Origin: Oscillospiraceae bacterium
Lineage (GTDB): Bacteria; Bacillota; Clostridia; Oscillospirales; Acutalibacteraceae
Assembly: GCA_029218825.1 (NCBI GenBank)
Contig: JAQXSC010000075.1
Span: 1 to 64,000 of the forward strand
Length of the DNA stretch: 64,000 nucleotides
Direction: 5' to 3'
Part shown: one piece after another, positions 1 through 10,304 of the stretch
Position numbering within the stretch: the stretch's first letter is position 1
How the letters are laid out: each line of letters starts with the position of its first letter
Made by a program: the position numbers and the translations under genes
Notes under the pieces: generated by a model
Told to the model about the DNA's origin: nothing
Database searches by the model: none
What the model saw: the letters and a program-made list of their open reading frames with translations, nothing else

Positions 1-49
1 TTTATTGACACAAACGCAGTGTTTACAAGGCTTTTTCTATGTTTTGCGG

Positions 50-87
50 GTAAAAAAAGACCTTGCAGAATTACTTCTACAAGGTCT
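50..87 (-). terminator. Intrinsic terminator downstream of ppdK
   Basis: Minus-strand hairpin AGACCTTGTAGAA-N-TTCTGCAAGGTCT followed by a T-run. Confidence 0.8.
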
Positions 88-159
88 AAACTTGATATTT
101 AATTTTGCCTTATGGCTGTTAAATGGTTTTACCCATTAACAAAGTTTATCTGTTTAAGA

Positions 160-2784
160 TTAACCCTTGATTGCAGCCTGTGCAGCAGCAAGTCTTGCGA
201 TTGGCACACGGAATGGTGAGCAAGATACATAGTCAAGACCAATCTTGTGGCAGAACTCTACAGATGATGGGTCGCCGCCGTGCTCACCGCAGATACCGCA
301 GTGTAACTCAGGACGAGTAGCCTTACCGAGTTTAAGAGCAGTTTCCATTAGTTTGCCTACGCCGTTCTGGTCGAGTTTAGCAAATGGATCGTTCTCGAAA
401 ATCTTTGCGTCATAGTAAGCATCCAAGAACTTACCTGCATCGTCACGGCTGAAGCCGAATGTCATCTGTGTTAAGTCGTTAGTACCGAAGCAGAAGAACT
501 CAGCCTCTGTTGCAATCTCGTCTGCTGTGAGAGCAGCACGTGGGATTTCGATCATTGTACCAACTTCGTACTCTAAATCTGAACCTGCAGCAGCGATTTC
601 AGCGTCAGCAGTTTCAACAACTACTTTCTTAACATACTTAAGTTCTTTGATATCGCCAACAAGCGGAATCATAATCTCAGGCTTAACTGTCCAATCAGGA
701 TGAGCATTCTTAACGTTGATAGCAGCACGGATAACAGCGCTTGTCTGCATCTTTGCGATTTCAGGATATGTTACAGCAAGACGGCATCCACGGTGACCCA
801 TCATTGGGTTGAACTCGTGTAGGCTGTCGATAATAGCCTTAATCTGCTCTACTGTCTTACCCTGTGCATCTGCTAACTTCTTGATGTCTTCTTCAGAAGT
901 TGGAACGAACTCGTGTAGAGGTGGATCCAAGAAACGAATTGTAACCGGATTGCCCTCTAAAGCCTCATAAAGAGCCTCAAAGTCACCCTGCTGAACAGGA
1001 AGAATCTTTGCAAGAGCAGCTTCTCTCTCCTCTACTGTATCTGAACAAATCATCTCACGGAATGCGTCGATTCTGTCGCCCTCAAAGAACATATGCTCTG
1101 TACGGCAAAGACCGATGCCCTCTGCGCCGAGTTCTCTTGCTTTCTTTGCGTCAGCAGGAGTATCTGCGTTTGTTCTAACCTTTAGAGTTCTATACTTATC
1201 AGCCCACTCCATAATTCTGCCGAACTCGCCTGCGATTGTAGCGTCAACAGTTGGAATAGCACCGTCGTAAATGTTACCTGTTGTACCGTCAAAGGAGATT
1301 ACGTCACCCTCGTGGTATTCTTTACCTGCAAGTGTGAACTTCTTATTTTCTTCGTCCATAACGATTGCAGAACAACCTGATACACAGCAAACACCCATAC
1401 CACGAGCAACAACTGCTGCGTGAGATGTCATACCGCCACGTGCTGTCAGGATACCCTGTGAAGCCTTCATACCCTCGATATCCTCAGGAGAAGTTTCAAG
1501 TCTTACAAGAACAACTTTCTCGCCTCTGTCAGCCCACTCTTTAGCGTCGTCAGCAGTAAATACGATTTTACCGCAAGCAGCACCCGGAGCAGCAGCAAGA
1601 GCCTTTGCGATTGGCTCTGCCTTCTTAACAGCGTCAGCGTCGAACTGTGGGTGTAGAAGTGAGTCAAGGTTACGAGGATCAATCATAGCAACTGCTTCCT
1701 GCTCTGAAATCATACCCTCATCAACTAAATCACAAGCAATCTTTAGAGCAGCCTTTGCTGTTCTCTTACCGTTACGTGTCTGTAGCATATAAAGTTTCTT
1801 ATCTTCGATAGTGAACTCCATATCCTGCATATCTCTGTAGTGATTTTCAAGTGTATTGCAAATGCCAACGAACTGGTCGTAAACTTCAGGCATAACTTCC
1901 TTTAACTGAGCGATTGGCTGAGGTGTACGAACACCGGCAACAACGTCTTCGCCCTGTGCGTTCATCAGGAACTCACCCATCAAAGCCTTTTCACCTGTTG
2001 CAGGGTTTCTTGTAAATGCAACACCTGTACCTGATGTGTCACCCATATTACCGAATGCCATCATCTGTACGTTAACTGCAGTACCCCATGAATAAGGAAT
2101 ATCGTTATCACGACGATATACGTTTGCACGAGGGTTGTCCCAAGAACGGAATACAGCCTTAACAGCCTCAAGTAACTGCTCCTTAGGATCAGTTGGGAAG
2201 TCTGAACCGATTTTTGACTTATATTCAGCCTTAAACTGGTTAGCAAGTTCTTTTAGATCATCTGCTGTTAAATCAACGTCCTGTGTAACGCCTTTTTCTG
2301 CTTTCATTTTGTCGATAAGTTCCTCAAAGTACTTCTTACCAACTTCCATAACTACATCAGAGAACATCTGAATAAATCTTCTGTAGCAGTCCCAAGCCCA
2401 ACGTGGGTTGCCTGACTTTTTAGCGATAACTTCAACAACGTCTTCGTTTAGACCAAGGTTAAGGATTGTATCCATCATACCCGGCATTGAAGCACGAGCA
2501 CCTGAACGAACAGAAACAAGGAGAGGATTTTCCTTATCACCGAATTTTTTGCCGGTGATTTCTTCCATCTTCTCAATGTGTTCCATAATCTGACCCATGA
2601 TCTCGTCATTGATCTGTCTGCCGTCTTCATAGTACTGAGTACAAGCTTCTGTTGAAATTGTGAAGCCCTGTGGTACAGGAAGACCTAATTTTGTCATCTC
2701 AGCTAAGTTTGCACCCTTACCGCCGTGTAGTTCACGCATTGAAGCGTCTCCTTCTGTAAACAAATAAACCCATTTGTTTGCCAT
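160..2784 (-). CDS. ppdK: Pyruvate, phosphate dikinase
   Basis: 874 aa; MANKWVYLFTEGDASMRELHGGKGANLAEM N-terminus, GGMTSHAAVVARGMG phospho-His motif, C-terminal PEP/pyruvate-binding domain (CGICGEHGGDPSS); GGAGGT SD. Confidence 0.97.
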   Translation of the reverse strand: MANKWVYLFTEGDASMRELHGGKGANLAEMTKLGLPVPQGFTISTEACTQYYEDGRQINDEIMGQIMEHIEKMEEITGKKFGDKENPLLVSVRSGARASMPGMMDTILNLGLNEDVVEVIAKKSGNPRWAWDCYRRFIQMFSDVVMEVGKKYFEELIDKMKAEKGVTQDVDLTADDLKELANQFKAEYKSKIGSDFPTDPKEQLLEAVKAVFRSWDNPRANVYRRDNDIPYSWGTAVNVQMMAFGNMGDTSGTGVAFTRNPATGEKALMGEFLMNAQGEDVVAGVRTPQPIAQLKEVMPEVYDQFVGICNTLENHYRDMQDMEFTIEDKKLYMLQTRNGKRTAKAALKIACDLVDEGMISEQEAVAMIDPRNLDSLLHPQFDADAVKKAEPIAKALAAAPGAACGKIVFTADDAKEWADRGEKVVLVRLETSPEDIEGMKASQGILTARGGMTSHAAVVARGMGVCCVSGCSAIVMDEENKKFTLAGKEYHEGDVISFDGTTGNIYDGAIPTVDATIAGEFGRIMEWADKYRTLKVRTNADTPADAKKARELGAEGIGLCRTEHMFFEGDRIDAFREMICSDTVEEREAALAKILPVQQGDFEALYEALEGNPVTIRFLDPPLHEFVPTSEEDIKKLADAQGKTVEQIKAIIDSLHEFNPMMGHRGCRLAVTYPEIAKMQTSAVIRAAINVKNAHPDWTVKPEIMIPLVGDIKELKYVKKVVVETADAEIAAAGSDLEYEVGTMIEIPRAALTADEIATEAEFFCFGTNDLTQMTFGFSRDDAGKFLDAYYDAKIFENDPFAKLDQNGVGKLMETALKLGKATRPELHCGICGEHGGDPSSVEFCHKIGLDYVSCSPFRVPIARLAAAQAAIKG

Positions 2785-3043
2785 TGGAATTACCTCCTAA
2801 AATAAGTAATTATTTTGACACAGAGTGATTTCTGTGCCGACTGTAATAGTCTGCCATATATTATAACAAATTTATTTCAAAATTACTATAGGTTTTTCAA
2901 AAAATTTGCAAGAAAAGTTGATATGTTTTTACAAATATTATGTATAAAACAAATAAAATAAAAAAATTTTGCAAAATTATCTTGCAAAATTATCAATATG
3001 TGCGATAATTAGAGTATCTTTTACTATTATGGAGGATGCTATA

Positions 3044-3793
3044 GTGGGTATTTGCGGGGTTATTCTTGCCGGCGGTGAAGGCAAGAGGATGAAACTTAAC
3101 AAGCCTAAGCCCCTTGCAGAGGTTCTCGGAGAACCGATGCTCAAGTGGGTTATCAACTCTGTTAAAAGGGCGGATGTAGATAACATCTGTATTGTAAAGG
3201 GATTTGGCAAGGAGTATATTGACGAGTTCGTAGAAACTCTAAACTTCCCTGTCAGCACTGTTTTTCAGGCTGAACGTCTGGGAACAGGTCACGCAGTTAT
3301 GCAGGCAAAGGATTTTTTAAAGGAAAATAAAGGCGACGTTGTTATCCTAAACGGTGACGCTCCCTTTATGGACTTTGAAACAATCAAAAGTTCCTATGAA
3401 TATCACAAAAGCAACAAAAATGCCGCTACCGTTATTTCCGCAAAGGTAAGCGACCCTACAGGATACGGCAGAATTATCAGGGACAGCCGGGGTAATGTTT
3501 CATCAATCGTTGAGCAAAAAGACGCTGACGAAACAACTGCAAAAATCAACGAGGTTAATTCCGGCGGTTTTTGGTTTGATACGGAAAAGCTTTTGTCTGT
3601 TCTTGATGAAATCAAGTCCGACAACAACGCAAAGGAATATTATCTTCCTGACGCATTGAAACTTCTTTTGGAAAAAGGAGAAACAATCGGTGCGTACACA
3701 GCAAAATCTCCTGACACTGTTTTAGGTGCAAATGACCCTGCGCAGTTAAAGGAATTGGAAGAAATAGCAATAGCTAAAGGTTATAATTGTTGA
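3044..3793 (+). CDS. glmU: UDP-N-acetylglucosamine pyrophosphorylase-type nucleotidyltransferase (GlmU N-terminal domain only)
   Basis: GVILAGGEGKRMK, NGDAPFM and ERLGTGHAVMQA motifs; ~250 aa, no left-handed beta-helix acetyltransferase domain. GTG at 3044 is preceded by GGAGG (3031-3035), so the 2969 ORF start is probably too far upstream. Confidence 0.8.
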   Translation: MGICGVILAGGEGKRMKLNKPKPLAEVLGEPMLKWVINSVKRADVDNICIVKGFGKEYIDEFVETLNFPVSTVFQAERLGTGHAVMQAKDFLKENKGDVVILNGDAPFMDFETIKSSYEYHKSNKNAATVISAKVSDPTGYGRIIRDSRGNVSSIVEQKDADETTAKINEVNSGGFWFDTEKLLSVLDEIKSDNNAKEYYLPDALKLLLEKGETIGAYTAKSPDTVLGANDPAQLKELEEIAIAKGYNC

Positions 3794-3819
3794 GAAAAAT
3801 ATAAGTAAGGAGTTTTACA

Positions 3820-4782
3820 ATGAATTTTCACGGAAAAGACATCAAAATCTTTGCAGGTAGTTCAAATGCTACTGTAGCACAGGGTATCGCAGGCTGTTTA
3901 GGTTTACCTTTAGGTAAATGTGACTGTCAAAAATTTTCTGACGGTGAAATCGCCGTTTCCATTAATGAATCAGTTCGTGGTTCAGAGTGCTTTATTGTTC
4001 AGTCAACCTGCACACCTGTAAACGACAACCTAATGGAAATGCTGATTATGATTGACGCTATGAAACGTGCTTCTGCTGCAAGAATCACAGCAGTTATGCC
4101 ATATTTCGGCTACGCTCGTCAGGACAGAAAAGCAAAGCCACGTGATCCAATCTCTGCAAAACTTTGTGCCGACCTTATTACTGCTGCCGGTGCTGACAGA
4201 CTTTTGACAATGGATTTACACGCAAATCAGATTCAGGGATTTTTCAATATTCCTGTTGACCATCTAAAGGGCGCAGGTATTCTTGCTAATCATATGAAAG
4301 AAAAAGTAGGAAACAATACCGACGATTACGTTGTAGTTTCTCCTGACTTAGGCTCAGTTACAAGAGCAAGAAATTTTGCAAGTCAAATCGGCACTTCCCT
4401 TGCTATCATCGACAAGCGTCGTCCGAGAGCAAACGTTTCCGAGGTTATGAACATTATCGGTGACGTTAAGGGCAAAAAGATTATTATTCTTGACGATATG
4501 ATCGACACAGCAGGTACACTTTGCAACGGTGCAAAGGCTATTGTTGAAGTCGGCGGTGCTACTGAGGTTTATGCTTGTGCAACTCACGCAGTACTTTCAG
4601 GCCCTGCTATTGAGAGAATTCAGAACTCTGTTATCAAGGAACTTGTATTACTTGACACAGTTCCGCTGACCGAGGAGAAAATGATTGATAAATTCACTGT
4701 TCTTCCTACCGCTCCTGTATTTGCAGAGGCTATCGCTCGTATTTACAACGACAAGCCTTTCACAGCGGCTTTCGGCAGTTAA
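3820..4782 (+). CDS. prs: Ribose-phosphate pyrophosphokinase
   Basis: 320 aa; IKIFAGSSNATVAQGIAGCLGLPLG; PRPP loop DDMIDTAGTLCNGA. Confidence 0.97.
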   Translation: MNFHGKDIKIFAGSSNATVAQGIAGCLGLPLGKCDCQKFSDGEIAVSINESVRGSECFIVQSTCTPVNDNLMEMLIMIDAMKRASAARITAVMPYFGYARQDRKAKPRDPISAKLCADLITAAGADRLLTMDLHANQIQGFFNIPVDHLKGAGILANHMKEKVGNNTDDYVVVSPDLGSVTRARNFASQIGTSLAIIDKRRPRANVSEVMNIIGDVKGKKIIILDDMIDTAGTLCNGAKAIVEVGGATEVYACATHAVLSGPAIERIQNSVIKELVLLDTVPLTEEKMIDKFTVLPTAPVFAEAIARIYNDKPFTAAFGS

Positions 4783-4872
4783 TCGGAATATTTCAATCTA
4801 TTCAGTGCATAGAAATTTCAGGGGTGCGGCAACGTACCCCTTATTGTCATTTTTTATTAAAGGAAGTAGATT

Positions 4873-5469
4873 ATGTTCAGAAAGAAAACCTTTGCAACAG
4901 GCCCTGTTGAATATATTGTTGTGGGACTTGGCAACCCTGACAGAAAATACGAAAACACAAGACACAACGCAGGCTTTATAATGATTGACTTTATTGCGGA
5001 TAAAATCGGTGTAAAAATCAACAGAGTTAAGTTCAAGTCTTTAGTAGGCGAAGGAAATATCGGCGGAAGTAAAGTTCTTTTAATGAAGCCCTCAACATAT
5101 ATGAATAACAGCGGAGAGGCTGTTATTGAGGCTATGAAATTCTACAAAATTCCACCGGAAAATGTTATAGTATTATTAGACGATATTAATTTAGACGTTG
5201 GCAAAATGAGAATAAGGAGCAAAGGCAGTGACGGCGGTCAAAAAGGTATGCGCAGTATTATCTACCTTAGCGGAAAGGATAATTTCCCAAGGGTGAAAAT
5301 CGGCATCGGTAAAAAGCCAAACCCTGAATATGACCTTGCCTCCTGGGTACTGTCAAAGTTTACAAAAGACGAGTTGGCAACCCTTGAAAAAATTGCCGAA
5401 AATTCTTATGAGGCTGTGGAACTTATTATTCAAGGAAAAACAGACCGTGCTATGAATCTGTTTAACTGA
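4873..5469 (+). CDS. pth: Peptidyl-tRNA hydrolase
   Basis: VVGLGNPDRKYENTRHNAGFIMID, KPSTYMNNSGEAV, GSDGGQKGMRSI. Confidence 0.97.
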   Translation: MFRKKTFATGPVEYIVVGLGNPDRKYENTRHNAGFIMIDFIADKIGVKINRVKFKSLVGEGNIGGSKVLLMKPSTYMNNSGEAVIEAMKFYKIPPENVIVLLDDINLDVGKMRIRSKGSDGGQKGMRSIIYLSGKDNFPRVKIGIGKKPNPEYDLASWVLSKFTKDELATLEKIAENSYEAVELIIQGKTDRAMNLFN

Positions 5470-5476
5470 GGTTAAA

Positions 5477-8400
5477 ATGAACTTTTTACTAAATGTTTTA
5501 GAAAAAACAGACAGTTTCAAGGCAATAAAAAAGGCTTTGAAACCCAAAAGCAAAATTTGTGCAACGGGACTTACGGAAATACACAAGGCAACAATTATAC
5601 ATTCGCTCTGTCATTTAAAAAATGTCAGGGCTTTTTGTGTTGCACCGGATGAGCAGAAAGCGCAGACTTTGTGCAATGATTTATGCACAATGGGTACAAA
5701 GGCTGTGTTCTACCCTACACGTGATTTTGTGTTCAAGGAAATCAGCGGTAAATCCAGAGAATATGAACACCAAAGGCTTAATGTACTGTATAAAATGCTT
5801 ACAGGTGATTATGACGTTGTAGTAGCCTGTATTGACGGTGCAACTCAATATACAATGCCTAAAGATGTGCTTAAAAACGCAGTTCTTGATATTAAAGTCG
5901 GCACTGCTATATCCACCGATTTCTGCATAAAGGCTCTTACACTTTTAGGCTATCAAAGGTTTGACCAGGTTGACGGCAAAGGGCAGTTTTCCTTACGTGG
6001 CGGTATTCTCGACTTCTTTATGCCTGACAGCGATTATCCCATAAGGGCGGAGTTTTGGGGTGATGAAATTACCGACCTTAACTACTTTGACGTTGAAACT
6101 CAAAGGAGAACAGATAAGGTTGAACAGGTTATCCTTACCCCATCTGCTGAAATTGTAATTGATGACAAAGAGGCGCTAAAAGATAAAATCCTTAAAAAAG
6201 CATCATTACTGAAAAAAGAAAACCAGCAAAAAGCAAAGGAAATTCTAATTAAAGAGGCTGACAGTATCGGTGAGGGATTGAGTATTTCCGCCATTGATAA
6301 ATTTATAGGTCTTGTTTACGAAAAGCCCTCTACCCTGCTTGATTACTTAGATGACAATTCCCTGGTATTTTTCTCCGAATACAATGCTGTTCGTGACAGG
6401 GCAAAAGCAACAGAGTTTCAGTTTAAGGAAAACCTTGCCGATTACTTTGCCGACGGTACTTTGTGCAGAGGATTTGAAACCTATTCAATGGACTTTAAGA
6501 GTTGTATGGAAAGGCTACAGGAATATCCTGAATTATTTATGGATTTATTTGCAAGTAGCACTTATGATTTTCCTCTTAATGAATTGGTGTCCTTCTCTGC
6601 AAAACAACTTGGATTGTGGAACGGCACAATTAAATATATTGAGGAGGATTTGCAAAGTTATGCAGAGCAGGGATATTCCGTAGTAATACTTGCAGGTACT
6701 GAAAAAGGTGCGTCAAACACAGCGGATAACCTTAGGAAAGCAGACTTCAACGCACAGTATGTTAAAAGCCTTGAAAATGTACCTGAAAAAGGTATCTTTG
6801 TTATGCCGGGGGCATTATCCTCAGGCTTTGAATACACCTCAACTAAATTTGCCCTTATAAGTCAAGGACTGTCAAACAGTTATAAACCTACAAAAAAGAA
6901 AGTAAAACGTAACCGTAACGGACAGGAAATATACAGTCTTTCGGAACTTACAAAAGGCGATTACGTGGTACACAGTACACACGGAATCGGTGTGTTCGGC
7001 GGTATTCAAAAAATGGACGTACACGGAGTTACCAAGGACTATATCAGGATTGAATACGCAAAGGGCGATGTGTTATATGTTCCTGTTACCCAACTTGACC
7101 TTGTTGCAAAATATATAGGCCCTCGTGAGGACAGCAGAGTAAAGTTGAACCGTTTAGGGGGTACTGAATGGCAAAAAACAAAGAGCCGTGTTAAAGGCTC
7201 TGTTAAGGATATTGCAAAGGAACTTATGGAACTTTATGCAAAGCGTATGCAGTCAAAAGGCTTTGCATTTACAGGGGACAGCGAGTGGCAGAGAGATTTT
7301 GAGTTAAAGTTTGAATACGAGGAAACTCCTGACCAATTAAGATGTGCCGAGGAAATCAAAAACGATATGGAACGGATTCAGCCTATGGACAGACTTCTCT
7401 GCGGTGACGTTGGATTTGGCAAAACCGAAGTTGCTTTAAGGGCTGCATTCAGATGTGTAAGTGATTCAAAACAATGCGCTCTCCTCTGCCCTACCACAAT
7501 CCTTGCATGGCAACATTACCAAACGGTACTGAAAAGATTTGAAGGCTACCCTGTAAGGGTTGAACTTTTATCACGTTTCAGAACTCCCAAACAGCAAAAG
7601 GAAATTATCAAGAAACTTGCGTCAGGGGACGTTGATATGATAATTGGTACTCACCGATTAGTCCAAAAAGACGTAGTTTTCAGAGATTTGGGACTTGCAA
7701 TAATCGACGAGGAACAGCGGTTCGGTGTTGCTCAAAAAGAAAGATTTAAGGAACTTCGAAAAAATATTGATGTGCTGACTTTGTCGGCTACTCCTATCCC
7801 CCGTACACTGAATATGGCTATGAGCGGAATCAGGGATATGTCCGTTCTTGAGGAAGCCCCACAGGACAGACATCCTGTTCAGACCTATGTGCTTGAACAC
7901 GATAACGCGGTAATCAACGAAGCTATCCGCAGGGAAATCAGACGTGGCGGTCAGGTATTTTACCTATACAACAGAACAGATACAATCGAGGCTAAATCCG
8001 CCGCAATAAGAGAGGAAATTCCGGAAGCGAAAATTGCTGTGGCTCACGGTCAAATGGACGAAAAACAACTGTCGGAAATCTGGCGACAAATGTTGGAGCA
8101 GGAAATCAACGTGCTTGTATGCACCACTATTATTGAAACAGGGGTGGATTTGCCCAACGCAAATACATTAATAATTGAAAATGCCGACAGATTAGGACTT
8201 TCACAACTTCATCAGATACGAGGAAGAGTGGGGCGTTCAAGCAGACGTGCATATGCATACTTTACCTATCCACCACGCAAAGTACTGACGGAAATTTCCA
8301 CAAAAAGACTTAATGCAATAAGAGAGTTTACAGAGTTCGGTTCAGGATTTAAAATCGCTATGCGTGACCTTGAGTTAAGAGGTGCAGGAAATATTATGGG

Positions 8401-8926
8401 TGCTCAACAGCACGGCCATATGGAAAACGTAGGTTACGATATGTATCTTAAACTTCTTGCGGAGGCTGTCAGCGAGGAAAAAGGTGAAAAAGACCCATAT
8501 GCCGATGTTGAATGTCTTGTAGATGTAAACGTTGACGCGCATATTCCGGAAAGTTATATTTCCAATCTTTCTCACCGCCTTGACGTTTACAGACGTATTG
8601 CAGATATCAGAAATACGGCTGACTGCGAAGATGTTGTTGACGAGTTAAAAGACAGATTCGGTGCATTACCCGAGGCTGTTGAAGGACTTATAGACATAGC
8701 GTTAATCCGAAACGTGGCTTACTCGCTGGGCGTTTATGAAATCAGGCAAAATGAAACTTCCGTTCTTCTTTATATTAAAGATATAAAATCGGAAGGAACA
8801 AGTAAAATTATTAAATCTATGCCCGGTCAGGCGATGCTCAACGCCGGAAACAAACCTTATATCGCCATAAGATTTCCCAAAAATATGCCTATTCTACAGG
8901 TTTTGAAAAATATTTTCAGAACATAA
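5477..8926 (+). CDS. mfd: Transcription-repair coupling factor
   Basis: 1149 aa; CarD-like RID, superfamily 2 helicase GDVGFGKTEVALRAAF, DEEQRFGV, SATPIPRTL. Confidence 0.97.
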   Translation: MNFLLNVLEKTDSFKAIKKALKPKSKICATGLTEIHKATIIHSLCHLKNVRAFCVAPDEQKAQTLCNDLCTMGTKAVFYPTRDFVFKEISGKSREYEHQRLNVLYKMLTGDYDVVVACIDGATQYTMPKDVLKNAVLDIKVGTAISTDFCIKALTLLGYQRFDQVDGKGQFSLRGGILDFFMPDSDYPIRAEFWGDEITDLNYFDVETQRRTDKVEQVILTPSAEIVIDDKEALKDKILKKASLLKKENQQKAKEILIKEADSIGEGLSISAIDKFIGLVYEKPSTLLDYLDDNSLVFFSEYNAVRDRAKATEFQFKENLADYFADGTLCRGFETYSMDFKSCMERLQEYPELFMDLFASSTYDFPLNELVSFSAKQLGLWNGTIKYIEEDLQSYAEQGYSVVILAGTEKGASNTADNLRKADFNAQYVKSLENVPEKGIFVMPGALSSGFEYTSTKFALISQGLSNSYKPTKKKVKRNRNGQEIYSLSELTKGDYVVHSTHGIGVFGGIQKMDVHGVTKDYIRIEYAKGDVLYVPVTQLDLVAKYIGPREDSRVKLNRLGGTEWQKTKSRVKGSVKDIAKELMELYAKRMQSKGFAFTGDSEWQRDFELKFEYEETPDQLRCAEEIKNDMERIQPMDRLLCGDVGFGKTEVALRAAFRCVSDSKQCALLCPTTILAWQHYQTVLKRFEGYPVRVELLSRFRTPKQQKEIIKKLASGDVDMIIGTHRLVQKDVVFRDLGLAIIDEEQRFGVAQKERFKELRKNIDVLTLSATPIPRTLNMAMSGIRDMSVLEEAPQDRHPVQTYVLEHDNAVINEAIRREIRRGGQVFYLYNRTDTIEAKSAAIREEIPEAKIAVAHGQMDEKQLSEIWRQMLEQEINVLVCTTIIETGVDLPNANTLIIENADRLGLSQLHQIRGRVGRSSRRAYAYFTYPPRKVLTEISTKRLNAIREFTEFGSGFKIAMRDLELRGAGNIMGAQQHGHMENVGYDMYLKLLAEAVSEEKGEKDPYADVECLVDVNVDAHIPESYISNLSHRLDVYRRIADIRNTADCEDVVDELKDRFGALPEAVEGLIDIALIRNVAYSLGVYEIRQNETSVLLYIKDIKSEGTSKIIKSMPGQAMLNAGNKPYIAIRFPKNMPILQVLKNIFRT

Positions 8927-9050
8927 TCGGCAAAAAATCATATATATTCTACAAATTTGCTAAAAATCATTTACATTTTGCAAGTTTTCGTGTATAATTT
9001 CAAAGATAGCATAAATGTTATTATGCACAACATTTTTAGACAGGACGGTA

Positions 9051-10265
9051 ATGAAAATGAAACCATTTAAAAAAGTTATTGCTATTGTATTAGCATTAGT
9101 ACTGATTACTTCTGTTGTAGGATGTACTCCTATCAGTATGTCAAAGCAGTGGAGTTATGATTATAATGATGATACTTTGTCTGAACAGTTGGATATCGGT
9201 GTTTATATTTATTCAATGAGCCAGGCATATAATAATGCAAAAACTTACGCTGAAAAGTCAAAGGATTATAAAGAGGGCGAATCTTTCCTTGACCTTGAAA
9301 TCAAAGATGACGACGGCAACAAGGCTGTTGCAAAGGATTGGATTAAAACAGAGGCTGAAAAAATTTCCGTTAGCCTTCTTGCAATCGACTACCTTGTAAA
9401 CAAATACGACGCAACTTGGGACGAGGCTACAATGTCTTCTGCAATACAGCAGTCCAAGACTGCTTGGGAAATGGGATATTATGCTGCTTTAGGTTACTCC
9501 CAGTACTACCAGCCACTAAAAGATGAACTTGAGCCAAAGGGTATTTCTTACGACAGTTTTGAAAAGTCATCTTTCGTTGCAAGTGTAAAGCAGGACGCAA
9601 TTTTTGATGCACTATACAGCGAGGGCGGAGAAAAGGCTGTATCCGACAAAGAGTTGGAAAAGTACTTCTTGGACGAGTACGTTGCTTACAGTTACATTCC
9701 GGTTAATATGTACACTTCCGAAACAAATGACGCCGGTGAATCTACTTCCGTTGCATTCGGCAAAAAGAAAATGGACAGCACAGTAGAAAAGTTAAATGCA
9801 TATGCAGACAAACTTGCAAACGGACTGTCTATTGACAAAGTAATTGACGGTTGTGTAAAAGACTTTGATATTTCCGAGAGTTCTGCTGTTAAGGATACTG
9901 TTGAAATGTTCTCCACAACAAAGAGCAGTAACGCAGATATCGCAAAAGCAGTAAAATCATTAAATTCCGGTGAAGCAAAGGTAATTACTGTTGGCGAGGA
10001 TTCCGACAGCCCTATCGCTTACCTTGTATTCAAAGATGATATAAACGCAAAAACAAAGGACTATTTAAAGAAAGACAGCAACCGTGATTCTGTATTACAG
10101 AATATGAAAAAAGACGAGTTTACAGACTTTATCGAAGCTACTACAGAAGAGTTGTTAAAGTCAGATGCTCTTGCTAAAAACTCCGGTGCTATCGACAAAT
10201 ACGACCCGGCTATGTTCTACGAAAAACCTGAGGAAACAACTGCTGCTGCGGATTCTGCAGAATAA
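9051..10265 (+). CDS. Secreted lipoprotein, SurA/PrsA-like foldase candidate
   Basis: Lipobox-type signal (LVLITSVVGC); position directly after mfd is typical of foldase lipoproteins in Clostridia; ATG at 9051 preferred over 9015. Confidence 0.6.
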   Translation: MKMKPFKKVIAIVLALVLITSVVGCTPISMSKQWSYDYNDDTLSEQLDIGVYIYSMSQAYNNAKTYAEKSKDYKEGESFLDLEIKDDDGNKAVAKDWIKTEAEKISVSLLAIDYLVNKYDATWDEATMSSAIQQSKTAWEMGYYAALGYSQYYQPLKDELEPKGISYDSFEKSSFVASVKQDAIFDALYSEGGEKAVSDKELEKYFLDEYVAYSYIPVNMYTSETNDAGESTSVAFGKKKMDSTVEKLNAYADKLANGLSIDKVIDGCVKDFDISESSAVKDTVEMFSTTKSSNADIAKAVKSLNSGEAKVITVGEDSDSPIAYLVFKDDINAKTKDYLKKDSNRDSVLQNMKKDEFTDFIEATTEELLKSDALAKNSGAIDKYDPAMFYEKPEETTAAADSAE

Positions 10266-10304
10266 TTTAAAAAGTTATAAAAAATTTGGAAGGAAGTGCA
10301 ATAA

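Noticed and set aside
2135-2593. + strand ORFs within ppdK (2135-2371, 2408-2593)
   Set aside because: Antisense to a strongly conserved gene; no RBS and low-complexity Ser-rich translations
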